Part shown: positions 1 through 7,601 of the stretch, piece by piece | Layout: every line of letters starts with the position of its first letter | Position numbering within the stretch: the stretch's first letter is position 1 | Assembly (NCBI GenBank): GCA_019634415.1 | Contig: JAHQVJ010000253.1 | Span: forward strand, 1-33,378 | Reading direction: 5' to 3' | From: Myxococcales bacterium | GTDB lineage: Bacteria; Myxococcota_A; UBA796; GCA-2862545 | DNA length: 33,378 nucleotides | Translations under genes and position numbers: made by a program | The notes under the pieces: model-generated | The model's input: the letters and a program-made list of their open reading frames with translations, nothing else | The model's database searches: none | What the model was told of the DNA's origin: nothing

Positions 1-8
1 CGGGAATC

Positions 9-92
9 GGCGTTCGGCGTTCGGCGTTCAGCGTTCAGCGTTCAGCGTTCAGCTTTCGGCGTTCAGCGTTCAGCTTTCGGCGTTCAGCGTTC
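9..92. repeat. Heptamer tandem array A (RGCGTTC x12)
   Basis: Twelve back-to-back 7-bp units read RGCKTTC, mostly GGCGTTC or AGCGTTC with two AGCTTTC variants. They run without a gap from base 9 to base 92. The array starts almost at the window edge, so it may extend further left. It lies beyond the 3' end of the SPFH gene and no credible gene covers it. Seven-base tandem repeats in intergenic DNA resemble the short tandem heptamers (STRR) known from cyanobacteria, but I know of no named family for this unit. Confidence 0.9.
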
Positions 93-161
93 TTGCTGGT
101 CGCTCATGCCGGACAGCTGACGCCTGAAAGCTGACGCCTAACTGCTGCAAGGCTGACGCCT

Positions 162-224
162 GACTGCTGACTGCCGACTGCCGACTGCTGACTGCTGACT
201 GCTGACTGCTGACTGCTGACTGCT
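162..224. repeat. Heptamer tandem array B (GACTGCY x9)
   Basis: Nine perfect-period 7-bp units, GACTGCT or GACTGCC, follow each other from 162 to 224. The unit resembles the reverse complement of array A (GAACGCY against GACTGCY, two mismatches), so the two arrays form a loose inverted pair. The DNA between them (93-161) holds scattered related pieces such as GCTGACGCC. Long simple antisense frames across this region are by-products of the repeat. Confidence 0.9.
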
Positions 225-241
225 GCAAGCCGACGCCTGAC

Positions 242-283
242 CGCTAATCGCCGACCGCTAATCGCCGACCGCCAATCGCCGAC
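242..283. repeat. 14-bp tandem array C (CGCYAATCGCCGAC x3)
   Basis: Three 14-bp units, each built from two diverged heptamers (CGCTAAT and CGCCGAC), run from 242 to 283 and end 17 bases before the SPFH stop codon. The period is again a multiple of seven, so arrays A, B and C share a 7-bp register but have different units. Together they fill almost the whole 299-base stretch before the first gene. Confidence 0.85.
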
Positions 284-299
284 CACTTTCAGCAGACGA

Positions 300-1613
300 C
301 TACGGAACCGGTGGAGGAACGTCCCCGCCACCAGACATCGCACTCGCGATGGCGGGCACCTCGGCCGCCGGCTTCCAGCTCTCCCAGCCCTTCTGCCAGA
401 CCAGGTGGCGGGCATCGGGGTGAGCGGCGACCTCGGCAGCGATCTCTGCTGCGCTCTTCTGCCCCTGCCCCGACGGCCCGTTGTAGTGGAATCGTTCCGC
501 GGCGGGCGGCAGGGGCGGAAGCCGCTGTGCGATCTCCGCCACGTCGGCCGGCTTGCGCCACTCGGGCCAACCCGCCTGCCACACCAGGTGGTTCGCGGAC
601 CGGTCTGCCAGCACGTTCTGCACCACCTGATCCAGGGGGAGCTGCGCCTGGCCCGTGGGGCCGTTGTAGTGGTACGTACTGCCCTGCTGGGGAAGGGGGG
701 GCGGCGAGGCGCCACCGGCGGGAGCTGCGGCGCCCTGCTGCTGGGCTTGCATCATGTTCGAGCCGATCTGGTTGCCCAGGCCGAAGCCCACGCCCATGCT
801 CGCGCCCACGCCTCCCACTCCCGGGTTCTTGGCGGCGTCCTCGATGGCGTCTGCCGACTTGAGCTGGGTGTAGGCGTTGAGATCGCCCAGGATGCCGATC
901 TTCGACCGCTCGTCCAGCGCCTTCTCCACCTCTTCCGGCAGCGAGATGCTCTGGATGGTGAAGTCGGTGAGGGTGATCCCGTAGGACTCCTGGAACGACG
1001 GGTTGAGGTCGTCGCAGAGCTTGTCGCCCAGATCCTGGTAGTTGGCGGCGAGATCGAGCACGGCGAGCTGGGAGCTGCCCACGATCTGGGCCATGCTGCT
1101 CACCAGCTTGCGCTTGAGCTGACCGTTGATCTCGTCGGTGGTGAACAGGCCGTCGGTGCCGACGATCTGGCGCAGGAAGTTGCCGGGGTCGGTGATCCGG
1201 TAGCTGTAGATGCCGTAGGCGCGGATCCGCACTGGACCGAACTCGGCGTCCCGGATCATCACGGGGGTGGCGGTGCCCCATCCGTTGTCCATGAACTGGC
1301 GGGTGTTCATGAAGTAGATGTCGCCCTTGTAGGGCTCTTCCAGGTTGTAGCGAATGGACTGGAAGAAGCGCATGATCGGCGCGTTGCGCGTGTCCAGCGC
1401 GTAGGTGCCGGGTCCGAAGACCTCCGACAGCTTGCCCTCCGACACGAAGACGCACACCTGGCCCTCGCGCACGACGAGCTTGGACTGGTCGGTGATGGCC
1501 TGATTGAACGTCGGATAGCGGAAGACGAGCGTGTCTCGGCTGTCGTCGGTCCAGTCGATGACTTCGAGAAGCTGTGCGCCTGCATGTTGCTTCAGTCGGT
1601 CCCAGAGGCCCAT
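300..1613 (-). CDS. SPFH-domain protein with two C-terminal GYF_2 modules
   Basis: 437 aa. Residues about 25-245 match the SPFH/band-7-like family of 'virion core protein' or YdjI-type proteins, including the stretch VFGPGTYALDT near 65-75 and a long amphipathic region around 225-255. A Gly/Ala/Gln/Pro-rich linker (about 262-312) leads to two GYF_2-type modules at about 313-357 and 374-424. Each opens with (Y/F)HYNGP(T/S)GQ and closes with LVWQ-x-GW-x-x-W. In this family SPFH oligomers scaffold membranes or phage-shock-like responses, and GYF_2 folds bind proteins or peptides. There is no clear signal peptide, so it probably acts at the inner face of the membrane. The start has a GGAG box (1622-1625) with an 8-nt spacer. 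The 3' end points into the heptamer arrays. Family assignment is strong; the cellular role is not known. Confidence 0.85.
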   Translation of the reverse strand: MGLWDRLKQHAGAQLLEVIDWTDDSRDTLVFRYPTFNQAITDQSKLVVREGQVCVFVSEGKLSEVFGPGTYALDTRNAPIMRFFQSIRYNLEEPYKGDIYFMNTRQFMDNGWGTATPVMIRDAEFGPVRIRAYGIYSYRITDPGNFLRQIVGTDGLFTTDEINGQLKRKLVSSMAQIVGSSQLAVLDLAANYQDLGDKLCDDLNPSFQESYGITLTDFTIQSISLPEEVEKALDERSKIGILGDLNAYTQLKSADAIEDAAKNPGVGGVGASMGVGFGLGNQIGSNMMQAQQQGAAAPAGGASPPPLPQQGSTYHYNGPTGQAQLPLDQVVQNVLADRSANHLVWQAGWPEWRKPADVAEIAQRLPPLPPAAERFHYNGPSGQGQKSAAEIAAEVAAHPDARHLVWQKGWESWKPAAEVPAIASAMSGGGDVPPPVP

Positions 1614-1732
1614 CTGTCACACTCCAGTTCGGGTGATCGTTGCACCACCGCGGGACGACAAGGTACTCCGCTCGCCCGGGCGGGGAAACCCCACGTCCAT
1701 ACGGGTGGGCGGGAGTTCGATTGCACTCGGAT

Positions 1733-2329
1733 GTGACCATTGCCGCAGTGGAGCGACTGGGCCGACGCGGCATCTGGGGGGTGATGGGTGCTGCCGCCCT
1801 CGCTCTCGGAGCGATGCCGCTCGCCGTCACCCCCTTGGCGGCCGATGCCGTGCTGGGATCGGTGGCCGCTGTGCTGCTCGGGGGGGCAGGGTGGGCCTGG
1901 TCGGTGCGGCGCCGGCTGTCGGACCTGCCCCTGCAGCTCGGAGCGCTCGTGGCGGGTGGCTCCGTGGATGGGGCGGCCACCTACCGCTTCGCGGCTCGTC
2001 TGGGCCACGGGCGCGCACTGCAGGCCCCCGAGCCCCACGTTCGCTGGGAGCCCGCGGGAGGAGCAGCGGTGGAGCTGCCGGCTCACGTGGCCGCCCAGCA
2101 GCTCTGCGGACCCTTCGTGGTGCAGGCGGTCGACGCGGAGGGAGTGGTGCGAGGGCCCGGCTGCTTCCGGGTGGACCTGCGCGTGCGGTCCGGAGGCCGC
2201 GACTGGAGCGCCCATGGCAGCTTCGAGCACGGGGCGGTGAAGCCGGGCCGCTTCCAGCCGCTGGTCGTCGGGCGTTCGGTGTCCTTCAATGCTGGCTGGG
2301 ACCAGGTGGTGCCTCCCGTCGAGGGCTGA
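1733..2329 (+). CDS. Small predicted membrane protein, unrecognised
   Basis: From a GTG start at 1733 the product is 198 aa. An ATG at 1784 (181 aa) and one at 1640 (229 aa) are alternatives, and no start has a convincing ribosome site. Residues about 17-58 are hydrophobic and Ala/Leu/Val/Gly-rich, with a proline break, consistent with two membrane helices. The remaining 140 or so residues look like a soluble beta-rich domain with VDLRVRSGGRDW and a final VSFNAGWDQVVPP. I recognise no family. It is transcribed divergently from the SPFH gene across a 119-bp gap that holds a 10-bp palindrome (CGCCCGGGCG, 1673-1682). The antisense frame is also open, as often happens in such GC-rich DNA, but it lacks sensible protein features. 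Confidence 0.6.
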   Translation: MTIAAVERLGRRGIWGVMGAAALALGAMPLAVTPLAADAVLGSVAAVLLGGAGWAWSVRRRLSDLPLQLGALVAGGSVDGAATYRFAARLGHGRALQAPEPHVRWEPAGGAAVELPAHVAAQQLCGPFVVQAVDAEGVVRGPGCFRVDLRVRSGGRDWSAHGSFEHGAVKPGRFQPLVVGRSVSFNAGWDQVVPPVEG

Positions 2330-2347
2330 CGGGGGCTCTCCACATCC

Positions 2348-2357
2348 CGTCATGACG
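2348..2357. promoter_or_regulatory. Perfect 10-bp palindrome upstream of the M16 protease
   Basis: CGTCATGACG is a perfect palindrome about 50 bases before the M16 start codon. It could be an operator half-site, but a single 10-mer is weak evidence. I found no convincing -35/-10 pair around it. Confidence 0.2.
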
Positions 2358-2407
2358 TGTCGCGGCGGCGCTGGTGCATGCTAGATCCGCGCCTTGGAGG
2401 AGCGTGC

Positions 2408-5245
2408 ATGACCCGAGCATTCCTAGGAATGGTGCCCCTCATCTTGCTGGGATGTCCTCCCAAGCAGGTGGCCGAACCCGCAGGACCACAAGCCGAGCTG
2501 GCGCGTCCGCTACCCGTGGATCCCGGCGTGCGGTCCGGGGTGCTCGACAACGGGCTCGCCTGGTACATCGAGGTCAACCGGGAGCCCGCGCAGCGCGCGG
2601 TGCTGCGCTTGGCCGTGGACGCGGGCTCGGTGCTGGAGGACGACGACCAGCTCGGCCTGGCGCACTTCGTGGAGCACATGGCGTTCAACGGGACCGAGAA
2701 CTTCCCGGGCAACGACATGATTCGCTACCTGGAGTCCGTCGGCACCCGCTTCGGGCCCCACCTCAACGCTCACACCTCCTTCGAGGAGACCGTGTACAAG
2801 CTCACGGTGCCCACTGACGATGCCGAGGTGTTCGACAAGGCCTTCGTGGTGCTGTCGGACTGGGCCGGGGGCATGACCTTCGACCCCGCCGAGATCGACG
2901 CAGAGCGAGGGGTGGTGCTCGAAGAGTGGCGCACGCGCCTGGGACCGTCCGAGCGGATCCGCGAGCAGATCATGCCCAAGATCTTCTTCGGCAGTCCCTA
3001 CCCGGATCGCATGCCCATCGGCACCGAGACTTCGCTGAAGACCTTCGAGCACGAGGCCGCGACACGCTTCTACCGCGACTGGTATCGCCCCGATCTGATG
3101 GCGGTGGTGGCGGTGGGGGACTTCGATCCGGACGTGGTCCAGGCGAAGATCGAGGAGCGCTTCTCCGGGTTGAAGGCCGCCGCCGAGCCGAGGGAGCGCG
3201 CTCGACCCGAGATTCCCGACCACACCGAGGTGCTCGATGCGGTGGTGGCGGACCCGGAGGTCCCGCGAGCGTCGCTGCAGCTGATGGCCAAGGCCGACAT
3301 GCCATGGGGAACGACCCACGGGGACTATCGGACCTCGCTCATGGAGCAGGTGGCCTTCTCCGTGGTCAACGAGCGGCTGGCGGAGATCTCGCGGCAGCCG
3401 GATCCGCCCTTCCTGGGGGCCAGCGCAGGCAAGACCAAGCTCACTCCCACCGAGGGGGCCTGGGTGGTCGGGGCGGCGCTGCCCGACGGAGGGGCGCTGC
3501 GGGCCTACGAGGCGTTGCTCACGGAGATCGAGCGGGTGCAGCGCCACGGCGTGCGTGCCGCCGAGCTGCAGCGCGCCAAGGCGGCGGTGGTCAACCGGTA
3601 CGACCGGCTGCTCGCCGAGAAGGACAAGACCGACTCGGTGACGCATGCGAACGAGCTCGTGCGCGTCTTCCTGACCAACGAGTCCATGCCCGGCATCGAC
3701 TACGAGGTGGGGCTGGCCAAGCAGTACGTGCCCGAGTTCACCGTGGAAGAGGTGTCGGCCTGGGTGAGCGAGGGCTGGATGCCAGCGAGATCTCGCGTGA
3801 TCAGCGTGGTGATGCCCCAGAAGGAGGACGTGGAGGTACCCGCCTCCGAGGACCTCCGCGCCGTGGAGCAGCGCGTGGCGGCCGCCACCATCGAGGCGCT
3901 TCCCGAGGAGACGGTGGTGGGAGAGCTGCTCGCGGCTCTGCCGGAGCCCGGATCGGTGGCCACCACCGAGACGGTCTACAGCGAGGCGCTGGGCTTCACG
4001 CGGTGGGAGCTGTCGAACGGGGTGAGCGTGTGGTCCAAGGCCACCGACTTCAAGGACGACGAGATCCGCTTCCGCGCCTTCGCGCCGGGAGGCATGTCGC
4101 GAGTGTCCGACGACGACTACGTGAGTGGCGGGCTCGCGGTGGAGGTGGCGCAGCGCTCCGGGTTCGGCGAGCACGACGTGTCGGACCTCTCCAAGTGGTC
4201 CGCGGGCCACTCGTTCTCGGTGTCGCGGCGGCTCACCGAGACCTGGCAGACCTTGTCGGGTCGCTCGAGCGTGGCCGATCTGGAGATGGCGCTGCAGCTG
4301 GTGCACGCTGGCTTCACGGCGCCACGCTTCTCCGAGGACGGGCTGTCTCAGACGCGCACGCTGCACACCGAGCGGTTGCTCAATCGGGACCAGGACCCCA
4401 ACACCCACTTCTACGACGCGTTCAACCTGCTCGTGTGGCCCGAAGACCCCCGTCGTGCGCCGTGGACCGTGGACACGCTGCAGGGACTGACGCTGGAGCA
4501 GGCCCGTCAGGTGTACGCGGACCGATTCGGCGACGCCTCGGGCTGGACCTTCGTGTTCGTGGGGAACCTGCCGGACGGGTTCCAGGATCTGGTGCTGCGC
4601 TATCTCGCGAGCCTGCCCGCGGAGAGCGAGGCCGGGGAGCACGCCGATCGCGGCATGCGGCCCGCCACGGGGGTGCTGCAGACCGAGGTTCGCAAGGGCA
4701 TCGATCCCAAGGCACGGGTGCGCCTGCACTACCACGGCGCGTTCTCCGACAACACGTGGGTCGCGCGCAACCGCCTGTACGCCATGGCCGACGTGCTGTC
4801 GGTGCTGCTGCGGGAGAAGCTGCGCGAGGAGCTGGGCGGCGTGTACGGCGTGAGCGTTCGTGCGTCGGAGGCCCATCGCCCCTGGGACAACTACTCGGTC
4901 TCCATCCAGTTCCAGTGCGATCCCGAGCGAGTGGACGAGCTGCTGAACGCCACCCAAGGGGTGCTGGATCGGCTGCGAATGCAGGGCCCCGATGCCTCCT
5001 ACGTGGAGCAGGAGCAGGAGAAGAACCGGCGCCAGCGCGAGATCGATCTGCGCGAGAACAGCTTCTGGCTGTCGGCCTTCACGGGGGCGCTACAGCGGGG
5101 GGCCGATCCCATGGAGCTGCTCACCTGGGACGCTCGCAACGACAGCCTGACGCCCCGCGAGGTGCAGGACACGGCCAAGCAGCTGCTCAACGACCGGAAC
5201 CGAGCGAAGGTGGTGCTGCTGCCTGCCGAGGCATCGCCCGAGTAG
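2408..5245 (+). CDS. M16 (insulinase/pitrilysin) zinc-protease lipoprotein
   Basis: 945 aa from the ATG at 2408, chosen because GGAGG at 2396-2400 lies 7 nt upstream and the resulting N-terminus is a lipoprotein signal (LILLGC, lipidated Cys16). The inverted zinc motif HFVEH is at residues 86-90 and the third ligand is probably E166, 76 residues after H90, as in M16 enzymes. The protein has two M16 halves: an active N-terminal one and a C-terminal one from about 540 onward, with a late GGVYGVSVRASE segment typical of the R/Y substrate-clamp region. Length and layout fit the PqqL-like single-chain subgroup. It should degrade peptides in the periplasm while anchored to a membrane. Its 3' end overlaps the convergent MFS gene by 59 bp. 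Confidence 0.93.
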   Translation: MTRAFLGMVPLILLGCPPKQVAEPAGPQAELARPLPVDPGVRSGVLDNGLAWYIEVNREPAQRAVLRLAVDAGSVLEDDDQLGLAHFVEHMAFNGTENFPGNDMIRYLESVGTRFGPHLNAHTSFEETVYKLTVPTDDAEVFDKAFVVLSDWAGGMTFDPAEIDAERGVVLEEWRTRLGPSERIREQIMPKIFFGSPYPDRMPIGTETSLKTFEHEAATRFYRDWYRPDLMAVVAVGDFDPDVVQAKIEERFSGLKAAAEPRERARPEIPDHTEVLDAVVADPEVPRASLQLMAKADMPWGTTHGDYRTSLMEQVAFSVVNERLAEISRQPDPPFLGASAGKTKLTPTEGAWVVGAALPDGGALRAYEALLTEIERVQRHGVRAAELQRAKAAVVNRYDRLLAEKDKTDSVTHANELVRVFLTNESMPGIDYEVGLAKQYVPEFTVEEVSAWVSEGWMPARSRVISVVMPQKEDVEVPASEDLRAVEQRVAAATIEALPEETVVGELLAALPEPGSVATTETVYSEALGFTRWELSNGVSVWSKATDFKDDEIRFRAFAPGGMSRVSDDDYVSGGLAVEVAQRSGFGEHDVSDLSKWSAGHSFSVSRRLTETWQTLSGRSSVADLEMALQLVHAGFTAPRFSEDGLSQTRTLHTERLLNRDQDPNTHFYDAFNLLVWPEDPRRAPWTVDTLQGLTLEQARQVYADRFGDASGWTFVFVGNLPDGFQDLVLRYLASLPAESEAGEHADRGMRPATGVLQTEVRKGIDPKARVRLHYHGAFSDNTWVARNRLYAMADVLSVLLREKLREELGGVYGVSVRASEAHRPWDNYSVSIQFQCDPERVDELLNATQGVLDRLRMQGPDASYVEQEQEKNRRQREIDLRENSFWLSAFTGALQRGADPMELLTWDARNDSLTPREVQDTAKQLLNDRNRAKVVLLPAEASPE

Positions 5246-6401
5246 TCGGGGCGCGTCGCTCGAGCAGCGCCCAGCCCAGCAGACCGAGCGTCGCCAGCGC
5301 GGCGGCGGTCTGCAGCATCTGCGCATCGGAGCGCGCGTCGGCCAGCAGGCCCGCCAAGGGCACGAGCAGCAGCTTCACCAGATCCCACAGCGCCGTGAAC
5401 AGCGACATGGCGCTGCCACGCAGCGCGTCGGCGGTGCGGCTCACCACCTGGCTGGTGAGCACGGGAAACGCGAAGCCGTGCCCCAGGCCCGCCAGCAGCC
5501 CCGCCGACAGGAACGTGCCGGCGCTCGACGCCTGCGCGCACAGCGCGAGGGCGGACACGTACAGCAGCAGCGCCGGCGGGATCATGCGCGAAGGGCCGAT
5601 GGCGTCGGGCAGGCGGGCTCCGAGCAGGCGAACCGTGACCGCCCCTCCGGCATAGGCGAACCACAGGTTGGCTGGGTGCGCCACACCTCGATCGGCGGCC
5701 ACCACGGTGGCGTAGGCCATGAAGACGGCGACCATGGCGGAGAACACCGTGGTGGCCAGCCACACGCTCCACAGCGCTCGGTGGCGGAGTGCCGAGCTCA
5801 CCACCCGCCAGCGCCAGCGCGGCCCCGCCGGGGCGGCCGAACCCTCCAAGGCGCGAATGGGGATGACGCACAGGTAGGCCGCTGCACACACGAGCCCGAT
5901 CCCGGGAAAGAACCAGCGCAGATCGGCCCCCGTGATGCCCACCAGCTCGGCCATGGGGTTGATCACCAGTGGAACGAGGCCCGAGATCCCGAACAGGGCG
6001 AGTCCTTCGGTGCGCCGGGAGGGCGGCACCAGATCGGCGGCGGCAGTGAAGTAGGCCGTGAACAGCGTGGCGAGGCCGATCCCGATCACCACGTGCACGC
6101 CGTACACCCAGGGGCCGATCCGCACCACGGCGCCGATCCCCAGCATGCCCGCCACCACCAGCAGGGTGCCCACGGCCAAGGTGGGCTTGCGGCCCACTCG
6201 GTCCAGCGCCCATCCCACCAGCGGACGGGCGGCGAGGCCACCGATGGCCGCCGAGCCGATCACGGTCCCCACCTGGGTGCGGCTGGCCCCCAGATGGTCC
6301 AGGTACAGCGGCATCAGGATCAGCGAGGCGTACCCGAAGGACTGCAGCAGGTGGGCCGTCGTGAGCAGCACGAACGGGGCGGTGAAGATGCGATCGCGCA
6401 C
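5187..6401 (-). CDS. Major facilitator superfamily (MFS) transporter
   Basis: 404 aa from a GTG start, with about twelve hydrophobic helices. The MFS loop signature is present in the first half (GWALDRVGRKPT, near residues 63-74), and the layout of two six-helix halves fits the family. Such proteins move small solutes or drugs across the inner membrane by proton coupling; the substrate cannot be read from the sequence. The gene follows the coiled-coil gene on the same strand after 35 bp, and its last 59 bp overlap the convergent M16 gene. A hairpin sits 2 nt before the start codon (6404-6425). Confidence 0.88.
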   Translation of the reverse strand: MRDRIFTAPFVLLTTAHLLQSFGYASLILMPLYLDHLGASRTQVGTVIGSAAIGGLAARPLVGWALDRVGRKPTLAVGTLLVVAGMLGIGAVVRIGPWVYGVHVVIGIGLATLFTAYFTAAADLVPPSRRTEGLALFGISGLVPLVINPMAELVGITGADLRWFFPGIGLVCAAAYLCVIPIRALEGSAAPAGPRWRWRVVSSALRHRALWSVWLATTVFSAMVAVFMAYATVVAADRGVAHPANLWFAYAGGAVTVRLLGARLPDAIGPSRMIPPALLLYVSALALCAQASSAGTFLSAGLLAGLGHGFAFPVLTSQVVSRTADALRGSAMSLFTALWDLVKLLLVPLAGLLADARSDAQMLQTAAALATLGLLGWALLERRAPTTRAMPRQAAAPPSLGSGR

Positions 6402-6403
6402 AG

Positions 6404-6425
6404 CCTGCCCATAGCTTCGGGCAGG
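6404..6425 (-). promoter_or_regulatory. Hairpin directly upstream of the MFS start codon
   Basis: On the minus strand CCTGCCC, an 8-nt loop and GGGCAGG form a perfect 7-bp stem that ends 2 nt before the GTG start. The 3' arm occupies the place of the ribosome-binding site, so the stem could limit translation, or act as a weak attenuator between the coiled-coil gene and the transporter. There is no T-run, so a full terminator is unlikely. Confidence 0.3.
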
Positions 6426-6436
6426 GGCGATCGGGC

Positions 6437-7363
6437 TCAGAAACGGCTCGGGGAGGCCGTGCTCGGGGGTGGGATCTCCGTCTCGGGCAGGGTGGGATCA
6501 CACATCTGCAGGTAGTGGCCTGCCAGGAACTTGTTCCCCTGGTCGAGCATGCGGGCGAAGTGGGGCAGCGCCTTGCCGCGCTCGAGCGGCTCCACGGAGG
6601 GGGCGGCCTGGCCGCTACGGATGCAGTGCACGAACTCGCGCTTGATGTCCGACAGCTCGGAGACCACCGCCTGCCGGCAGGCCTCCGTCTTGCGGCGGCT
6701 GCCCTTCTCGCACAGGTCGAGCTGTGACTCGGTGACCATGCGGAACCAGCGCTGCACGATCACGTCGTCTTGCAGCTCGAGGTTCTCGTCTCGCAGGACC
6801 TCGGTGATCGCCACCTGCGCCTGGAGATCCGCCTCGGTCTGGGTCAGGCGCTGCTGAGTGCGCGTGAGCTGGTCCACCAGCTGATCCTTGACCTGGTTCA
6901 GCATGCGCAGCTGGAGCTTGGCCTCGGCGAGATCCTCCTTGGCACGCGACAGCTCCGCGGGCGTCGCGGGCGGCGTGATGGCAGCGGCCGCGGTGCGCGG
7001 GGAGCTCGCGCCGCCTCCATCGGGCTTGCCCTTCAGCTCGGCTCGCAGCTCGGCCACCAGCGCTTCCTTCTGCTGGACCTCGGCTTTGAGATCCACGATC
7101 TCGGACTTCACCTTGGCGAGCTGCGTCTTCTGCTCCTCCACCACGGGCTCGCACACGATCTCGAGCTCGGCCAGCGAGGCGGTCTTCAGGTACTCGATGG
7201 GCCTTGACGTAGGCTTGACAACCCACACCACCGCACCGCCGATGAGCATTCCGAACACCAAGGCGATGACCGTGGCTGCGAAGGGGAGCATCACGGTGAG
7301 GGTGTTCGCCGAGTTCCACAGAGGACCCGGCGGCTCCTCTCCGATCGAATCGTCGTTGTGCAT
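6437..7363 (-). CDS. Membrane-anchored coiled-coil protein, unrecognised
   Basis: 308 aa. Residues 1-23 are polar and acidic, 24-49 form one strong membrane helix, and 60-112 and about 140-205 are heptad-like, charged helices (KVKSEIVDLKAEV; RTQQRLTQTEADLQ), typical of a coiled coil. The two helical blocks are split by a Gly/Ser/Ala/Pro linker. The C-terminal third is helical with four cysteines (LDLCEKG, TEACRQ, VHCIRSG, LQMCDP), which may pair if it is exported. No enzyme motif is visible. It probably spans or tethers layers of the envelope or scaffolds a complex. It is divergent from the first kinase across a 238-bp gap, so a shared control region is possible. Confidence 0.75.
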   Translation of the reverse strand: MHNDDSIGEEPPGPLWNSANTLTVMLPFAATVIALVFGMLIGGAVVWVVKPTSRPIEYLKTASLAELEIVCEPVVEEQKTQLAKVKSEIVDLKAEVQQKEALVAELRAELKGKPDGGGASSPRTAAAAITPPATPAELSRAKEDLAEAKLQLRMLNQVKDQLVDQLTRTQQRLTQTEADLQAQVAITEVLRDENLELQDDVIVQRWFRMVTESQLDLCEKGSRRKTEACRQAVVSELSDIKREFVHCIRSGQAAPSVEPLERGKALPHFARMLDQGNKFLAGHYLQMCDPTLPETEIPPPSTASPSRF

Positions 7364-7376
7364 GTCTCACAGGGGA

Positions 7377-7392
7377 GTGCGCAATGGCGCAC
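7377..7392. promoter_or_regulatory. Inverted repeat GTGCGC-AATG-GCGCAC
   Basis: A perfect 6-bp inverted repeat with a 4-nt loop lies 14-29 bases before the coiled-coil gene's ATG, in the 238-bp divergent gap (7364-7601) shared with the first kinase. It could be an operator or a 5'-leader hairpin. A TATGTA hexamer just upstream on the minus strand (7394-7399) is a weak -10 candidate for that gene. Confidence 0.3.
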
Positions 7393-7427
7393 TACATATC
7401 CTGGCTTGCCTTGGGGGGGTGGGCGGG

Positions 7428-7447
7428 CCCCCGCCTAGGTGCGGGGG
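7428..7447. promoter_or_regulatory. Inverted repeat CCCCCGC-N6-GCGGGGG
   Basis: A perfect 7-bp inverted repeat with a 6-nt loop lies in the gap between the coiled-coil gene and the first kinase. Neither side has a T-run, so it is not a standard intrinsic terminator. As a GC-only stem it may simply reflect base composition, but it could also be an operator for the divergent pair. I see nothing else distinct in 7448-7590 before the GAGGA ribosome site of the kinase. Confidence 0.3.
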
Positions 7448-7601
7448 ATGAAATGGCAGGGACGCCGCCCGGTGAACCACAGTCGGCGCCTTTGCACGGC
7501 GCGTGCCAACGCTGAGTGGCCGTGGGCTCGCATCTCCACGCTGGCGCTGCGGCTTTCGTGCCGCGGAGTGGGCGTCCGCGTGTCCCGACCGATGAGGACG
7601 T

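Noticed and set aside
1..290. CRISPR array
   Set aside because: The units are 7 or 14 bp and contiguous, with no spacers of constant length.
1708..1732. tRNA-like T-loop (AGTTCGATT)
   Set aside because: There are no matching T-stem, acceptor stem or anticodon arm around it.
2510..4957. Long antisense open frame inside the M16 protease gene
   Set aside because: It is His/Arg/Leu-rich with no domain; it follows from GC-rich codon bias of the sense gene, which has clear M16 motifs.
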